From Anastrepha obliqua (taxonomy: Eukaryota; Arthropoda; Insecta; Diptera; Tephritidae), in assembly GCF_027943255.1 (NCBI RefSeq), contig NC_072893.1, positions 44,290,001 through 44,354,000 of the forward strand: a stretch of 64,000 bases of DNA. Direction: 5' to 3'. Both the position numbers and the translations under genes were made by a program. Of the stretch, positions 23,430-35,637 are shown one piece after another. Below the pieces are notes generated by a model. It made no database searches, was not told the DNA's origin, and saw nothing but the letters and a program-made list of their open reading frames with translations. Each line of letters begins with the position of its first letter. Position 1 is the stretch's first letter.

Positions 23430-24692
23430 AAGGATTTTTCAATTGGCGAGGGTCGATTTTGGTGTCCTGTGGTAGCCATTTTGTTCTGGTGACATCTGTC
23501 AAATCTTTTGTTTATTATTCAGTTGTTTATGCCAAATCATCATGGCAAGTTACACGATTGAACAGCATGTTAAAATGATGAAACTTTATTATCAAAATGA
23601 GTGTTCATTAACGCAAACGTTGCGCGCATTGCGTCCTTCAAAGTCGACTCTTCGACGTTTGGTGGCCAAATTTGAGACAATCAGCCAACACCCGTACGTT
23701 CAAGGAACGCAAGATCAGCCGAGAACATTGCCGCGGTCCGTGAAAGTGTACAGCAGAACCCGAGGCAGTCTATTCCTCGCCATGCACAAGAACTTGGCCT
23801 TTCGCAGACTTCAACTTGGCGAATTTTGCGTCGGGACTTGGGCCTACACCCGTACAAGATCCTACTGACCCAGGAGCTCAAAGTTGATGGCCATAGACAA
23901 CGCCGTTTGTTCGCTGACTGGGCTTCGAATCGTTTGGAAGAGAACCCCAGTTTTGGGCGAAAAATCATCTTTAGTGACGAGGCGCATTTTTGGATGAATG
24001 GCTGTGTTAACAAACAAAATTTCCGTATATGGGACGACACCAATCCACACGAGGTTCACCAGGTGATAGTGCATCCTCAAAAAGTTACCGTTTGGTGTGG
24101 ATTTTGGGCCGGCGGCGTCATTCGTGCGTACTTTTTTGAAAACGACGTTGGTGAAGCGGTCACAGTCAAAAGCGAGCGCTACACAACGATGATAACCAAT
24201 TTATTATGGCCCATATTGAACCATACGGATCTAGACGACATGTGATTCCAGCAGGACGGCGCTACGTGCCACACAGCAAACGCCAAGATTGGCATTCTGC
24301 AAGAACGATTTGAGGGTAAGGTTATCTCTCGCAGGGGTGATGTGAATTGGCCACCAAGGTCATGCGATTTGACCCCGCTAGACTTTTTCCTGTGGGATTT
24401 TTTGAAGTCTCAGGTCTATGCAAATAAACCACAATCGACCGATGCTCTAAAGGTGAACATAACACAGGCCATCGCTCAAATTCAGCCGGATCTATGCGGA
24501 AGAGTCAATGAAAATTGGACCACTCGGATCCGTTCCACCGTAAGAAGCCGAGACGAGCATTTGAATGATGTCATATTCCACACTTAATGGCATATATGCG
24601 TCTTTCAAATAAAAAAATTATTTTGTGAATAACTCACACACAACTTGTTCTATTCCATTTCAACATCTACCCGCCCTTATTGAAAAACCCTT
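23430..24692 (+). mobile_element. rosa-type (DD41D) mariner, complete ends, copy A
   Basis: A 1263-base element. The ends aaggatttttcaattggcg and ...cttattgaaaaaccctt are inverted repeats, bounded by TA at 23428-23429 and 24693-24694. It carries a single transposase gene. Length and ends match an intact insertion, but the coding region is dead (see the CDS entry). A sister copy with nearly the same sequence lies at 48026-49102. Confidence 0.85.
23542..24587 (+). pseudogene. DD41D mariner transposase, broken (copy A)
   Basis: The start ATG at 23542 opens M-A-S-Y-T-I-E-Q-H-V-K-M. It reads into a helix-turn-helix DNA-binding region, then the catalytic domain: S-D-E-A-H-F-W (first aspartate, about 23974), Q-D-G-A-T-C-H-T (second, about 24253), and S-C-D-L-T-P-L-D (third, about 24380). 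Forty-one residues separate the second and third aspartates, the rosa spacing. It ends V-I-F-H-T, stop at 24585-24587. Compared with copy B it lacks 24 bases near 23636 (in frame) and 16 bases near 23678 (frameshift). A tryptophan codon is TGA at 24243-24245. Three lesions make it non-functional. Confidence 0.85.
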
Positions 24693-24694
24693 TA

Positions 24695-25328
24695 CAAGAA
24701 ATTGTACACACGCACTTTCTTGCCACTGCGTCTTCCGCATAAAAACGCAAAAGCACTGAATTTGGAGGCTTTATATTAATTTGCGGTTTCACAATTTAAC
24801 TCGCGGCACTCCGGTTGCATTAGTTTGCTAAATTTAAATCTCACAAATCAAAATATTACCAAGCCACTCACTGAATTTTCACAAACACGTAATTTCTTCT
24901 TATTTTGTTTGTTTTGTGAAGGGAAGAAGCCTGACATCAGACTTGTCAAAATCGCGAAAAATAATGTACCTGTTTTGGGAAGACGCCATCTTCTGTATTC
25001 AAATCGCTAGCACTAACTTCACAGCCGTGAAACTTTGCTAGCAAAATTGGTTGTCCAATGAGAAGAAACGTCAAATTTATGCTCAGCCCCCCTGAAGCAA
25101 TTGGCAAGTTCTGGTAAGAAAGGTGTTTTTAACCAAATAACCACATTATTTTGGCACAAACAGATATAAAGTTACACATTCAGGCATTTTGCTTAAAAAT
25201 GCCATGTCTTCGGAGTATGGAAACTCAGGCACCTCGCTCAGAATGAACTGTTAGTTTTCGTTCAAAATTTGTTACCGTGCAGCTGAGATGTTTTCACGGC
25301 GTGAACTGAGTACTTCTTTGCCATGAAA
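24695..25328. other. no recognisable feature
   Basis: Unassigned sequence between two mariner elements. I see no coding region or repeat ends. Confidence 0.45.
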
Positions 25329-25330
25329 TA

Positions 25331-25885
25331 AAGGGTTTTCAAATAACAGGTCTTACAGGTGAATGGATTGCGCTATCGAGAGCTGATTAACGATTTTCTA
25401 CGACCGGAATTGGATGGTATTGATCTGGACAACGTTTATTTTCAAAAAGACGGCGCTACGTGCCACACAAGCAACGAAGCCATTAATCTTTTACGGAAAA
25501 ACTTTCCGGACCGTGTTATCTCTCGAAGCGGTGATCACAATTGGCCACCAAGATCTTGTGATTTAACACCTTATTACTTTTCTCTTTGCAGCCACGTGAA
25601 AGAGAAGGTCTACGCCAACAGCCCAGGGTCAATTCAACACCTCAAAAATGGAATTCGTGAGGCTATCGAGGACATAGGGCAGCCACTTTACAATTCGGTT
25701 ATGGAAAATTTCATAAAAAGATATTGTCCTGTAAGCGTGGCCGTGGTGGTCATTTGTCGGATGTTATTTTCCACTATTAACGGCATACCTTCGTCTTTAT
25801 AAAGAAATAAACATCCGATGATTTATATTAAAAAATAACATTTTTCTTTGAATATCAAAATAACACCTCTTATTGGAAAACCCTT
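25331..25885 (+). mobile_element. internally deleted DD41D mariner, second subfamily, copy 1
   Basis: The ends aagggttttcaaataacagg and ...tattggaaaaccctt pair as inverted repeats; TA lies at the left (25329-25330) and CA at the right. The + strand frame 25359-25802 starts inside the transposase, just before F-Q-K-D-G-A-T-C-H-T (second aspartate). It continues to S-C-D-L-T-P-Y-Y-F: the third catalytic aspartate has become tyrosine and the usual L-W-G is damaged. The N-terminal half and first aspartate are deleted. It shares its deletion junction with 62991-63543. It cannot catalyse transposition. Confidence 0.8.
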
Positions 25886-26324
25886 CACACACGAAATTTC
25901 ACGCATAATTCACGGCAATGCAATTTGTTTGCATTCAGACAGTCATTTCATGTAAAAGCGAACTGTCATTTGACTGCGAAGCGTAACGGGAGACCATTAA
26001 CTCCGTTGGAGATAACAAAGCGGCAACATCAGAAAATGAAGATAACGGTCTGTCCAGACTTAGGTGCCCATTTTAAGGCGGTGTCAACTGTTTTGCGAGT
26101 TTTCGTTCTAAACTGCTCATGCAGAGTCGTATGAACTCCATGCCTTTCCAGTCACTTCCTCTATGTGGACTTGACTACACCGCTATATACCTCGGTTGTT
26201 CGTTGTCATCCTGATCTGCATCTATTGGTACGCGGACTAGCTAGGAGGTATCCCATGCAGCTGGGGTATTAAAGACAGTGAAGTATTCCTGAACATAAAA
26301 TTTTTTTTCCTTGTTCACTCCTCT
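25886..26324. other. no recognisable feature
   Basis: Unassigned; possibly further eroded LINE sequence upstream of the fragment at 26325, but no protein motif can be read. Confidence 0.35.
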
Positions 26325-26600
26325 CGAAGCATAGGGCCTCGACAAGACTCTTCCCTCATACACGGTTCTGAGCTCTTATTTTTGCACCCATGGGATGTTG
26401 GCATCTGCTAATTCGCGCAACATCGAACTTCTCCAATTGTTTTTTGATCAACCGCGAGCTCTGCTGCCTTGCGAGTTCCAGTCAAGAGCCATTCTCGTGA
26501 TGCCATCTGGGGGCTTGCTCAACGTGTGACCTATCCATCGCCACTTTCTGCGTTTGATGGAGGTCCTCATTCGCTAATCTCCACAGTGCGGCGTTACTGA
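26325..26600 (-). pseudogene. 3' fragment of an RTE-like non-LTR retrotransposon
   Basis: On the minus strand the frame reads R-R-K-W-R-W-I-G-H-T-L, then I-T-R-M-A-L-D-W-N, then N-W-R-S. This is the characteristic C-terminal block of RTE-type ORF2 proteins (R-K-W-R-W-I-G-H ... A-L-x-W-N). An internal stop falls between the last two blocks. Short, truncated and inactive. Confidence 0.6.
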
Positions 26601-28438
26601 TAGTGTTTGGTTAGAATATTCTGCAGATTATGCGGAGACATCATCATGAAGTATCTTCTCCAAATTATAATCCTTTTTTTCACATACATCTACTAAATAA
26701 AAGCCATCGAGAATGGTAATCGCTGGTGAAACTCCATACAAATATTAAGCTTCTGCTCAAATTAAACACCTGCTAAACAGCTGCTGCAGGGCATAATTCG
26801 TGTGAATTTGGGTGATTTGTGGTTTCAAAATCTGACTTAATATTTCATTCTAAAATATATCCCACTTTTGAAGGAGCAAGTTTTCTAGAGAAAGGAAAGA
26901 AGATAATAAAAATAATAATAATAATAATGGAATTGTTAAGCTGTCCGCATTATGACTTTATTGCCTGAGCATTCTGGGTATAATAAAAAATATTTATTTC
27001 TTTTTAACAACCGTAGCCATTTGTTGTGGGTTTTGGCCCAGAACACACAGCCACACAACCGTAACAGTGAAGTTTAGGACTAACAAATGATGTGAGATAA
27101 ATTTAAATTGTGCAGCAGCGAGATGAAGAAGTAGCGAGGAGGTGCTTCGCAGCCAAATATTATAGCAATGATTAATAATTTCAAACGTCAAAAAGTACCA
27201 CTACTGACATACTTAAAGTTCCTGTTGATAGCAAGCAACAAATGCCGTCATTGGCGTGACTAATATACCTACCCCCTCTACCGCATAGAAGGTCCAATTG
27301 GAGTGCAAACATAAATAAATTGACTGTAAGTCAGACACTGGAATCCAAGTCAAATTGTATGGTAATCAATAGGCCGAAAAAAATTGTGAAATTAAAAAAA
27401 AAGTTTTTAAATTTCGCATTTTTTTCGATTGACCTCAGACCGCAGGCAGCCTTAAACTTGATAAGGCTAACAAGTGACGCCTAGCTTGCATATCTGACAG
27501 GCGCCTGCCGGCTGAGTGGGTGCTTAAATGAACAAATGGCGGACTGACTGACGTTTGCTATTTGGCTGTTTGGCGACTATCACTGCGGTAGGAGGCCTAA
27601 ATTGCCTGAAATATGAAACCTAACTGGCTCGTTTGCAGTCTCGTTTGCTGGTTGCCTCACATCACTTTACTTCATTTCACATTTTCCGCGCTTATCTCGC
27701 AACCATAACAGAAATTACGATAATGACATCGACGTTCGTTGGTAATATTATCAATTTATGAGCCGGCAGCTAACCGCAATCATTGCCAATGCGGTCGTCG
27801 CCTGCTCATTGGCCGACAAATGTATTCACAAATTCGTACATACACACATACGTACTGACACCTAACAGCCAATACAATTTGGCACTCACTTTGAGGTGGA
27901 GATTTTAATATACGATTGTATGAGTATTTATGTATGTGTGTACGTATTATGATTTAAAGAGGCCTGTAAGTGGGTACTTAACTGGCTATCGCAATTTTTA
28001 TGCATCAAAGGGCGCGGAAAAGTATTTCAGAACTTTCCGAGAAATATTTTCACGCCCGTGGCTAAAATTCAGTAATTTTGCAAAAGAAAAAATAGATGTC
28101 AATTCCGTTAGATGGTTAGATATGTATTGGTGTGACTAGTTACTTAATATGTATATGTAGAAGTGAATTGGTAGTGATTCTGAAGAAGTGTTTCACATTT
28201 ATTACAATGAAGGGGACTGGCAAGTTTTGCAATAAGCTTCTCATTTGTGACAGCTCATTTATGCATTTCTGTACAAAAACTGAGCAAATTCCTAGATTGA
28301 CTTATGGTGGATCCTTTTTTACACAACTCACTGTTTCTCATTCCATTTTTTCTTTTTTTTGTAATTTTTTGTTAATTTTGTATTAAAACATAGTTCGAAC
28401 TACAAAATAAGCAATATATTTTAAGGTTTCTAACTTTA
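26601..28438. other. no recognisable feature
   Basis: It contains an ATA/AAT microsatellite at about 26906-26930. ORFs are short and without motifs. No gene, RNA gene or transposon is recognised. Confidence 0.45.
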
Positions 28439-28440
28439 TA

Positions 28441-28800
28441 AAGGGGGGTTAAATTTCAAGCACACCTAAACGTCAACGACACCGTTGGATTTCCTTCTTT
28501 GGGATTATTTTAAAGAAAAGGTGTACGTCGATAAACCAACATCAATTCAAGAGCTAAAGAATAAGATAATTCGGCACATTAACGGCATAGAACCTCAATT
28601 ATGCCTCAGCGTCATCGAAAATTTGGACCATCGGATGGAGGTGTGCCGCCGAGGTCGCGGTAGCCATTTGGCTGATATTTTGTTTCATGAGTAATTGAGC
28701 CATACCAATATTATCATAATAAAGAGAAATGGTAATAATTTCCTGAAAAAATTGTATTTTATTCAAAATCAACACCAGCCCTTGAAACTTAACCACCCTT
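28441..28800 (+). mobile_element. miniature DD41D-like mariner, copy 3
   Basis: TA at 28439-28440 and 28801-28802 flank a 360-base element with ends aaggggggttaaatttc and gaaacttaaccaccctt. The + strand keeps D-F-L-L-W-D-Y-F-K-E-K-V-Y-V-D-K-P through E-N-L-D-H-R-M-E-V to a final F-H-E (28485-28694). It has the same deletion junction as the copies at 1624 and 12086, minus about 20 further bases near the left end. Confidence 0.8.
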
Positions 28801-28863
28801 TACAACTCTAAAAGAAATCCTCAAATTCTTCACAAAATCTCGAAATTTTTACTCAGAATTTTA

Positions 28864-29734
28864 AGGGGGTATTCGGGTCTAGGTATTTTTAAAACTAAGA
28901 TAAAAAAAATTAAAAATATTTTTTCTATCCATTTTTTATGGTTTTTATTTATATTGGAAAAGTATAAAAAAAATTATTAAAAAAAAAATGTGGAATTACA
29001 GGCCGGCGGAGTGGGGGCTGATTCCAACCCTTCGAGTGATCTAAAACAAACAAATTAAAAAAAATTCTTCATTAGCTAGGATGTCGCTATCGGATTACGC
29101 CAAATTAAAGAAAAGAAAAAAAATTCACAAAATGGCGTCAACTTGAAAAACAAAGACTGTACCCTCTTTTTTTTACCTTTTCAAATTTTTTAAAAATACT
29201 TCAAACCTAAATTTTTCAATATCCGAGGCAGGCGCAATAGACAGATGTATAATAAAAAATTCTAATCAAACTTCAATGCGATCGGTCAAGTAGAACTGGA
29301 GATATCATGACGATCATCTCAAAAAAAGTAGTTTTGAGAAAATCGGGTTTGAAGTTTGAGGAACAATTCCAATAGAATAACTAAGCTCATAATATTTACT
29401 ACTCACTCTGGATTAATCGGCTAGATATTTCCTGGTATATATTATAGAAGTATAAAGTAAATATATATGTATAGAATAAGTAAAGTTTGTGTGGGATACA
29501 AACGATTTTCTGGAAAGAACGAGTCCTCAAGTAGTCCAGTAACATCTGCTGTTCATTGTGCGATTCGCTCCACTCGGCCCGTTTAGATGCCACGTCACAA
29601 AATCCACTGTATCTCCGAAAATAACTCGAGTTTTGAAAAATCCGTTGAAGGGCATATTTTTGAAGGTCTCAAATTTGAAAATATGGAAAAAAATCGATTT
29701 TTTTTTTAATTCTTGACCAGAATACCCCCCTTAA
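28864..29734. mobile_element. long non-autonomous element with TTAA flanks
   Basis: The left end gggggtattcgggtc and right end gaccagaatacccccc are inverted repeats, each next to TTAA. The interior of about 870 bases has no reading frame of note. A subterminal aatcgattttttttt and an internal gggtttgaagtttgagg are shared with the element at 42755-43456, so the two belong to one family. TTAA duplication suggests piggyBac-type mobilisation; this is inference. Confidence 0.6.
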
Positions 29735-29738
29735 ATGT

Positions 29739-30364
29739 TTTTTCTAGTAAGCAATTTTATAGCGCATTTAGGGGGGCCTCATATCAGTGGCATCAAACAA
29801 AGGTGTTTTTTCTCAATTTTTTTTTCGAGGCGAAAAAAGCGACACACAGGAATAATATTTTGCATTTATTTGAAGGCATGATTGAAGAGTAATACACAAT
29901 TTTTTAACATAAATAAAAAAACAAGGGATCTCTCACAGCCTCTCGTGTGCGCTAGTAAAACGGCGTGTAAGATTGCGGTCGTAGTTTTCACCTGAAACAC
30001 AAAAGAAAAATATTGTCTTATTCAGAAGGCTTGCCCGCATATAATAGACTACTCTTGTATAAAAATATGAAAAAATGAACACACAATTAGTTACTGAAAA
30101 AAACTGTTTCAAAGTTTTCAGAAGGCAAACAGTATACTCACACGAGGGACGGTACACAGGCCTGTATCTTTGAATTCCGCTATAAAATTTTGAAGGCATA
30201 TTTTCCTATAATATATCTATCGATTGCAGTAAAAAAATTGATTTTTTGAAGCCGACTGAAAAGAGGCCCAGGTTCCAATGAAAAAAAAAGCAAAAAGCCG
30301 TAGACGCTTTAATATGTTGCAGGTTTATTTGTTTGAATATAACTACAATCAGAAGTCTAAGTCT
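29739..30364. other. no recognisable feature
   Basis: AT-rich, with short ORFs only. Nothing recognised. Confidence 0.45.
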
Positions 30365-31545
30365 ATTTACGCCTTGTCCTCAGCCTTATCTTGAACGTGA
30401 AAGGGAATTCTCTCCAGATGTAGATGAAGACGGCACTTCAGGACCTTGAGATACACAAGGGTATCGACCCAGCACCAAGTGGGAACCTACTTACACAGTG
30501 GTAGCTGATTTCTGCCTAGTGCACGAGTGTACTCCCCAGAGAATCGTGTCAAGATCCCTGTTCTGAGAAGCGCTGCTGAACTACAAGAAGGTCCCGGAAT
30601 CCAGACACTCGCTCCTACCAGCCATTCTTCGTGTTTTCTATGTTTTCGTCAGCTGGAATTTTTGCTATTACTTTTTCCAGACATTTTCGTATACATTTGT
30701 TGAAACAATGCACTTTTACAATGCTATTGTCCACGCTTTTACTCTCGAAAATCGGCGCGGCTTTCGACTCACCGATGGCCTTTCAAAAATAGTTATCAAG
30801 GTAGTCTTGTTTCCCTTTGGACAATAGATCGATTTGTCGATATGTATCTCTACCGTCATGGACATAGCTGCCACGAAATGGCCATCGCTGACGAAAGAGT
30901 ATCATTCGACATTTGAAATCCCTTAATCTCTTCCTTTCAGGTTTATCTGCCTTGAATTAGGTCGAGGATGCAGGCATTTCCGATTCCAGTCCCACAACTT
31001 TCCTCTTCTTTGCATTTAACTCTTCCCGGCCGGTGGCATAGACCCCACTTCGGCACCGGAAGATTGCAACATTAGAGATGAATCATCTATTCTGTCACGC
31101 TCTCCCGTTGCTGGTAGAAGTGTCCAAGTTGACAGAGCTTGAGTACGTGACTTAGCTAATACTTCGGCTTTCTTCGCTTTCTATCTTCTCTCTTTAATCT
31201 GCTTTTCGGGTAGACCAGCCCCTGCATTCGAGTCTCCAGTAACTTTAGCCTTTTTGTCTGTACCTTCTTAATTCGCACAAGGTTTAACTGTTGTCAGAGA
31301 CTTAATCGGTACCAGAGATCCGACTAAGTCTATTGACAGATTGTTCGATATCTTCACATCCTCCACAGCTTGTTCAGTTACCTCGGATGGTTTTCCATAA
31401 TCAATGCGCCATTTTTCACACTACTTACTCCTGAACCCTGAATTCCAGTTCCGGTAATAAGAGATGCGTGGTTCGGGCCAGCTCATCCGATGTCCGAGCT
31501 GCCCATTGCTCGACGGGATGATTTCCCATAGGAGGACTACCTCGT
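30365..31545 (-). pseudogene. degenerate ORF1-like relic of a non-LTR retrotransposon
   Basis: The region is GC-richer than its flanks. On the minus strand, fragments of one protein can be read across frames: S-D-E-L-A-R-T-T-H-L-L-L-P-E-L-E-F-R near 31470; K-R-L-R-D-F-K-C-R-M near 30920, with K-C-I-R-K-C-L-E-K-V-I near 30700; and S-V-W-I-P-G-P-S near 30590. The order resembles the insect LINE ORF1 region annotated as DUF4780 (a basic region, a conserved cysteine helix, then a V-W-I-P-G-P-type block). Many stops are present. The family call is from memory and tentative. Confidence 0.4.
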
Positions 31546-31880
31546 GCAGAAATATCAATGTTTGGCCTTTCCATTTTTTTTAGAAAGAAACAAACATTTT
31601 ATACCTACTTCCAGGTGCCTTCTCACATTAGCTCGGTTTCGAAGGAAAGTTTGAAAGCTACCCAAATCCCGAAAGTTGTGAGCTGCTTGGACTATATGCA
31701 GAAAAATTGTCTCACTACTACCAAGTAAATACTGATCATGTACTTTCCCCACTTGCGTGAACTTCGGCACACGGAACCATCTTCCCAAGTCCCAGGCCTA
31801 AAATATAATAAGTTTTATAGTTCCGATGGAAAAATTGCCTTTTTCTGTTGTTCAGAATGATGTATGATGCCTATGAAAAG
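31546..31880. other. no recognisable feature
   Basis: Short unassigned interval between the LINE relic and the mariner at 31880. A 77-codon minus-strand ORF has no known motif. Confidence 0.4.
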
Positions 31881-32872
31881 ATACTTTTTTTTCAATTTCA
31901 AACGTTTATTAACAAAAAATGGTTACAAATTTAATCTTCAAAATAATAGCCATCGCTAGCGACACATTTTTCCCATTTCTCAGGCAACTTGTGGATGCCG
32001 CGCCAAAAAAATTGACCGTCTTGTCGCATTGTCATCAAGAAAAATTACTTTGTGACGCCGATCGGCATATTCTGGGCGTTTTCGATGTATAGCGCTGTTC
32101 AAATCGGTCAATTGTCATTGGTAGCGTGCACCATCAACTGTTTCACCTGGTTCTAATAGCTCGTACCAAATCATACCACGATGATCCCAGAAAACACACA
32201 GCATTGCCTTGCGGCTGAAGCGATTTGGTTTGGTCGTTGTTTTTGGCTTGTGGCCGGGCGGACCATACCATCGTTTACGCTTGGGATTGGAGAAATGCAC
32301 CCATTTTTCATTACCCCTAACGATTCGATGCAAAAAAGACTTCCTTTTGAACCGGAAGAGCAGCATTTTACAAGTGGTTTTTCGGTTATCTTGCTGCCTT
32401 TCAGTCAGTTCATGCGGCACCCATCTTCCGACCTTTAAAATCATGCCCATGTCTTTCAAACGTTTGGAAATGCTTTTTTGGGTCACTTCCAACTGCGCTG
32501 CCATCATTTCTTGCGTTTGACCATCATCTTCATCCAACAATGCTTGCAATTCGGCATCCTCAAACTTTTTCGGTGGCTGGTCACGGTACTCGTTCTCCAC
32601 ACTAAAATCACCACTTCGGAATTTTTCAAACCACCTACTTAGAGCATGCCACCATAAGCTTCTATAAGCATTTGATGAGCTTGAGAAGCGTTTTTCTTCA
32701 ATTGATAACAGAAGATCAACGATGTCCGCAAATCGTAGTTTGAAGGCACGAAATTCGACATTTTTAAGAGCGGCAAAAATGCATTGTTGTATGAAACGTA
32801 ACAAACAATGAACTGAATATTGTTGACAGATGACAGATGAAAAAAACAAGACATTTGGGAAGGTTTAAAAAT
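31880..32872 (-). pseudogene. DD34D mariner, internally deleted
   Basis: The minus strand encodes a mariner transposase. A helix-turn-helix region contains W-F-E-K-F-R-S-G-D-F. Then come a second DNA-binding segment, the linker W-V-P-H-E-L, and the catalytic domain start at G-N-E-K-W-V-H-F near 32300, where the usual G-D-E-K-W aspartate is replaced by asparagine. The longest open stretch is 32849-32115. After L-D-D-N-A (second aspartate) the sequence jumps straight to F-F-W-R-G-I-H-K-L-P and a C-terminus near 31940, so the third aspartate and its surroundings are deleted. The N-terminus is also scrambled. Boundaries are approximate because the terminal repeats are poorly matched. Confidence 0.75.
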
Positions 32873-33454
32873 ACTCGTAGCGACATGTATGGGCTAATAG
32901 CTGAAAGTCTCATTTCATAGGTATATACCGTATCCTATAATTTTAATTTCGAAGAAGTATAAAAAACTAAAATTCATATGCCGAAATCCTTCCAAAAAAG
33001 GCAAATATCAACTACAATACAATGCAGCTGGCAAACAGAATTCGAGTTTTTTGTTTTTTTGGTTTCACTTTTTTGCTGCAATCGGATTAATCAAAATTTC
33101 TTCACACCTGTGCACATATCGTGCTCGTTTCTATCTATTACCCTGCTGTGAAACACCAAACTACTCAGCAAACATTTTTGTCTATGAACTGGTACTTGAT
33201 GGAACGAGTCAGACTAGTTCGAGAAGGTCCAAAAACGTACCAGTTGCAAAAAGGCCCGAAGAGAAACAAACATTCCTTAATATATTTCTATAAACAAGAA
33301 TACTTGAAACGTTAATATCAGTCATCTAATTAGTTTTCTTTTTTATTGTTTTTTTTTTCGGGACATTATGAACTTCTTCCTTAACTGCTGCAGTTCACAG
33401 GCAGGTCATCGCTATTTTATAAATACCGGCTGTTAAGAATAAAAAATAAATCAA
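32873..33454. other. no recognisable feature
   Basis: Unassigned AT-rich sequence. Two ORFs (80 and 64 codons) lack motifs. Confidence 0.45.
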
Positions 33455-33748
33455 ATAAATAATTGGCACGTACACTTCTGCTAAGTGTTTGGCCGAGCTT
33501 CTCCTCCTATTTCTGGCGTGCGTCTTGTTGCTGTTACACAAATGAAGAGACTAACAGCTTAAGCCGACTCCGAACAGTCAATGGTATTTTATGAGCAGCT
33601 TTTGGTGTCGAAGTACGCAGTTGGTCATCAGGAATACACGCGGAGGTTTGCCATTGCCTGCTGAGAGGCAACCGCTGTTTTTCTGCATTTTGATGTTTCA
33701 TGCACGTAGATTCCAACCTACGCACTCCCAATACCAGCGCGGCCGCCC
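33455..33748 (-). repeat. tRNA-derived SINE, minus-strand copy carrying a small insertion
   Basis: It reads, in reverse, ggcggccgc head, a B-box-like ggttggaatcta, the body with ggcaatggcaaacctcc and ataaaatacc, and the tail aagtgtacgtgccaatt. A short foreign segment (about 33601-33627) sits in the body, and an inverted copy of it lies just beyond the head at 33779-33807. Confidence 0.7.
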
Positions 33749-33807
33749 AATACCAGCTGCTGGCTTTGCAAAAATACAGATGACCAACTGCGTACTTCGA
33801 CACCAAA
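33601..33807. repeat. 29-base perfect inverted repeat
   Basis: The arms at 33601-33629 and 33779-33807 are exact reverse complements (tttggtgtcgaagtacg at the left, cgtacttcgacaccaaa at the right). The left arm interrupts the SINE body. This looks like an inverted templated insertion made during break repair rather than a transposon end. Confidence 0.7.
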
Positions 33808-35637
33808 GCAAACTTGCAGTAAGTTAGCTCAGCACCGGTAAGTTTGACTGCAGGCAATTACAACCGAGAATTCATTTCAATCAGTATTCGCATTTTTTAA
33901 ATTTCAGTTCCTTAAACTTTTGCGCACGCAATTTCATTACCAAATTCAAGTTATGATTTTCTCTCTTATTGCGTCTCGAATTTTTTCCACTTTCAGTCAC
34001 TTCATTGAATAAAAGTTCAATTCTACAGTGGGCACAGCTTGGACGCAAAGCAACACCGAAGCAGTCATCGGCGTCAACACAAGTTATCTGAGCAAAAACA
34101 AAAAAACAAACATATGAAAACTTGCTAAGCGTTGCAAAACCATGCAAAACCACAAAAATGCTAAAAATTGTTGGCTTAGTAAATTTTGTCTACCTCTGCA
34201 GATGGCGATGGCGTGAACGAGATTTTGGAAAATATTTTTTTCCTCAGTGCTCTAAGTGCAGTAAAGCACTGTGTATGTGCACCGTGCACGTGTATGTATG
34301 AGTGCGCACGCAAGCTGTAATCTTGCGAATGTTTCCACTTGAAAGCGACATTGAATGTTGCATGCTGCAAGAACTCTGCGTTGCTTTTTATCATTTTCAG
34401 ATCTTTTTTCGTGCAACGCACAATGCACTCGCTGTGCACCAGAATTAGCTAACCAACTGCTATGCATTTATTGCAAAAGGCACTTTTGCCAAGGAAGTCT
34501 TGTATTCGCCAAACATATAAACTCAAGTGCCTGTAGAGGACGAAGATAAAGAAGAAATGAGAATTCAAAAAACTTCGAAAAGGCACACAAACTTTAGTAA
34601 TCGAGGGAGGAAAAGTATTGCAAACACTTGAAATAAATCGAGTATTTTTAGTGAATTTTTCATTCCAATTTTTTTTTCCACTGCCACTAACTTTTTCGCG
34701 AGCTGTGCCAACAACTTGAAAAGCAACACGAAGTAAAAGTCGCAGCCAAGTTGTTGGAAAAAGAGTTGATTGCAATAAACTTGTATGCTGCAAATAGTAC
34801 AAGCGTGGTAGAAATAGTAAGCGGTATTCCGAGAAAGTGTCGCGGTAATACAAAAAAATGCGAAAAGTTGTGCGAGCTTCGCCGGAAAAAATAAAATGTC
34901 ACAAATGCGTGCAGCTGTGCTTGTAGCTGGTTACGCCTCTTACATAACTTTTGCGCTCAAACATACACACCCACTAACTAGAATTTGCGTATTGAGTGCT
35001 CAGAGAATTCAAATAGCTACCTTTTGCATTGCGGCGCCGCAAATGCCTCACTTTTATTCGCTTTGCCCACAGTCAGCATGGCGTATACGCAACATTAGTT
35101 TCAATAATCAACTGTTTGCTGCGTAAATCAACAGTTTGCATGCTAAATCGTGTGGGTTGTATGCAGCAATTTTCGCGCTGTCCGATTGTGAAGGTGTCCG
35201 CTTTTTTTGAAGTATGTACGAGGAGTAGAACTTTTTTAATTCAAATGTATTTTTTTTTTTGCAGTCACTTCTGCTGCTGCATGGCATTTCAGCTATTGGC
35301 GGCGCCATACTACCATTGCGCGTATTAAGATTATTCTCCTTTGACTTCAGAGCGCGCATTTGCATGCAATGCGTGAATTTCTATTGGAATTGTTGTAAAA
35401 CATGCAATGTTGAAATTAAGCTTACAAAAGCTATTAAAACAATTAAATTGTGGAAAAGTGTTAATTACAAAAGTTGAAACCTGCTAGAAACTAGGGAAAA
35501 TAATAATCGAAAGCAAATAGTAATTCTAAAGATGTGTACACAGTTACGTGTGAGTCTTGCATTTCCAACCCATTTCCATGTGCATGTAAATTTATGAACT
35601 TAATGACTGCTTCTAGTTGCGCGTGAATGCAAATGTG
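33808..35637. other. no recognisable feature
   Basis: The composition is less AT-biased than much of the window, with many short ORFs on both strands, but none has a recognised motif. A T-tract and AG at about 35262-35274 resembles a splice acceptor, without a convincing exon after it. Confidence 0.4.

Noticed and set aside
32181..32520. Two + strand ORFs of 85 and 103 codons
   Set aside because: They are antisense shadows of the mariner transposase on the minus strand.
35259..35477. 72-codon ORF after a T-tract and gcag as an exon
   Set aside because: No motif, no donor site and no conserved-looking composition; the tract can mimic an acceptor by chance.
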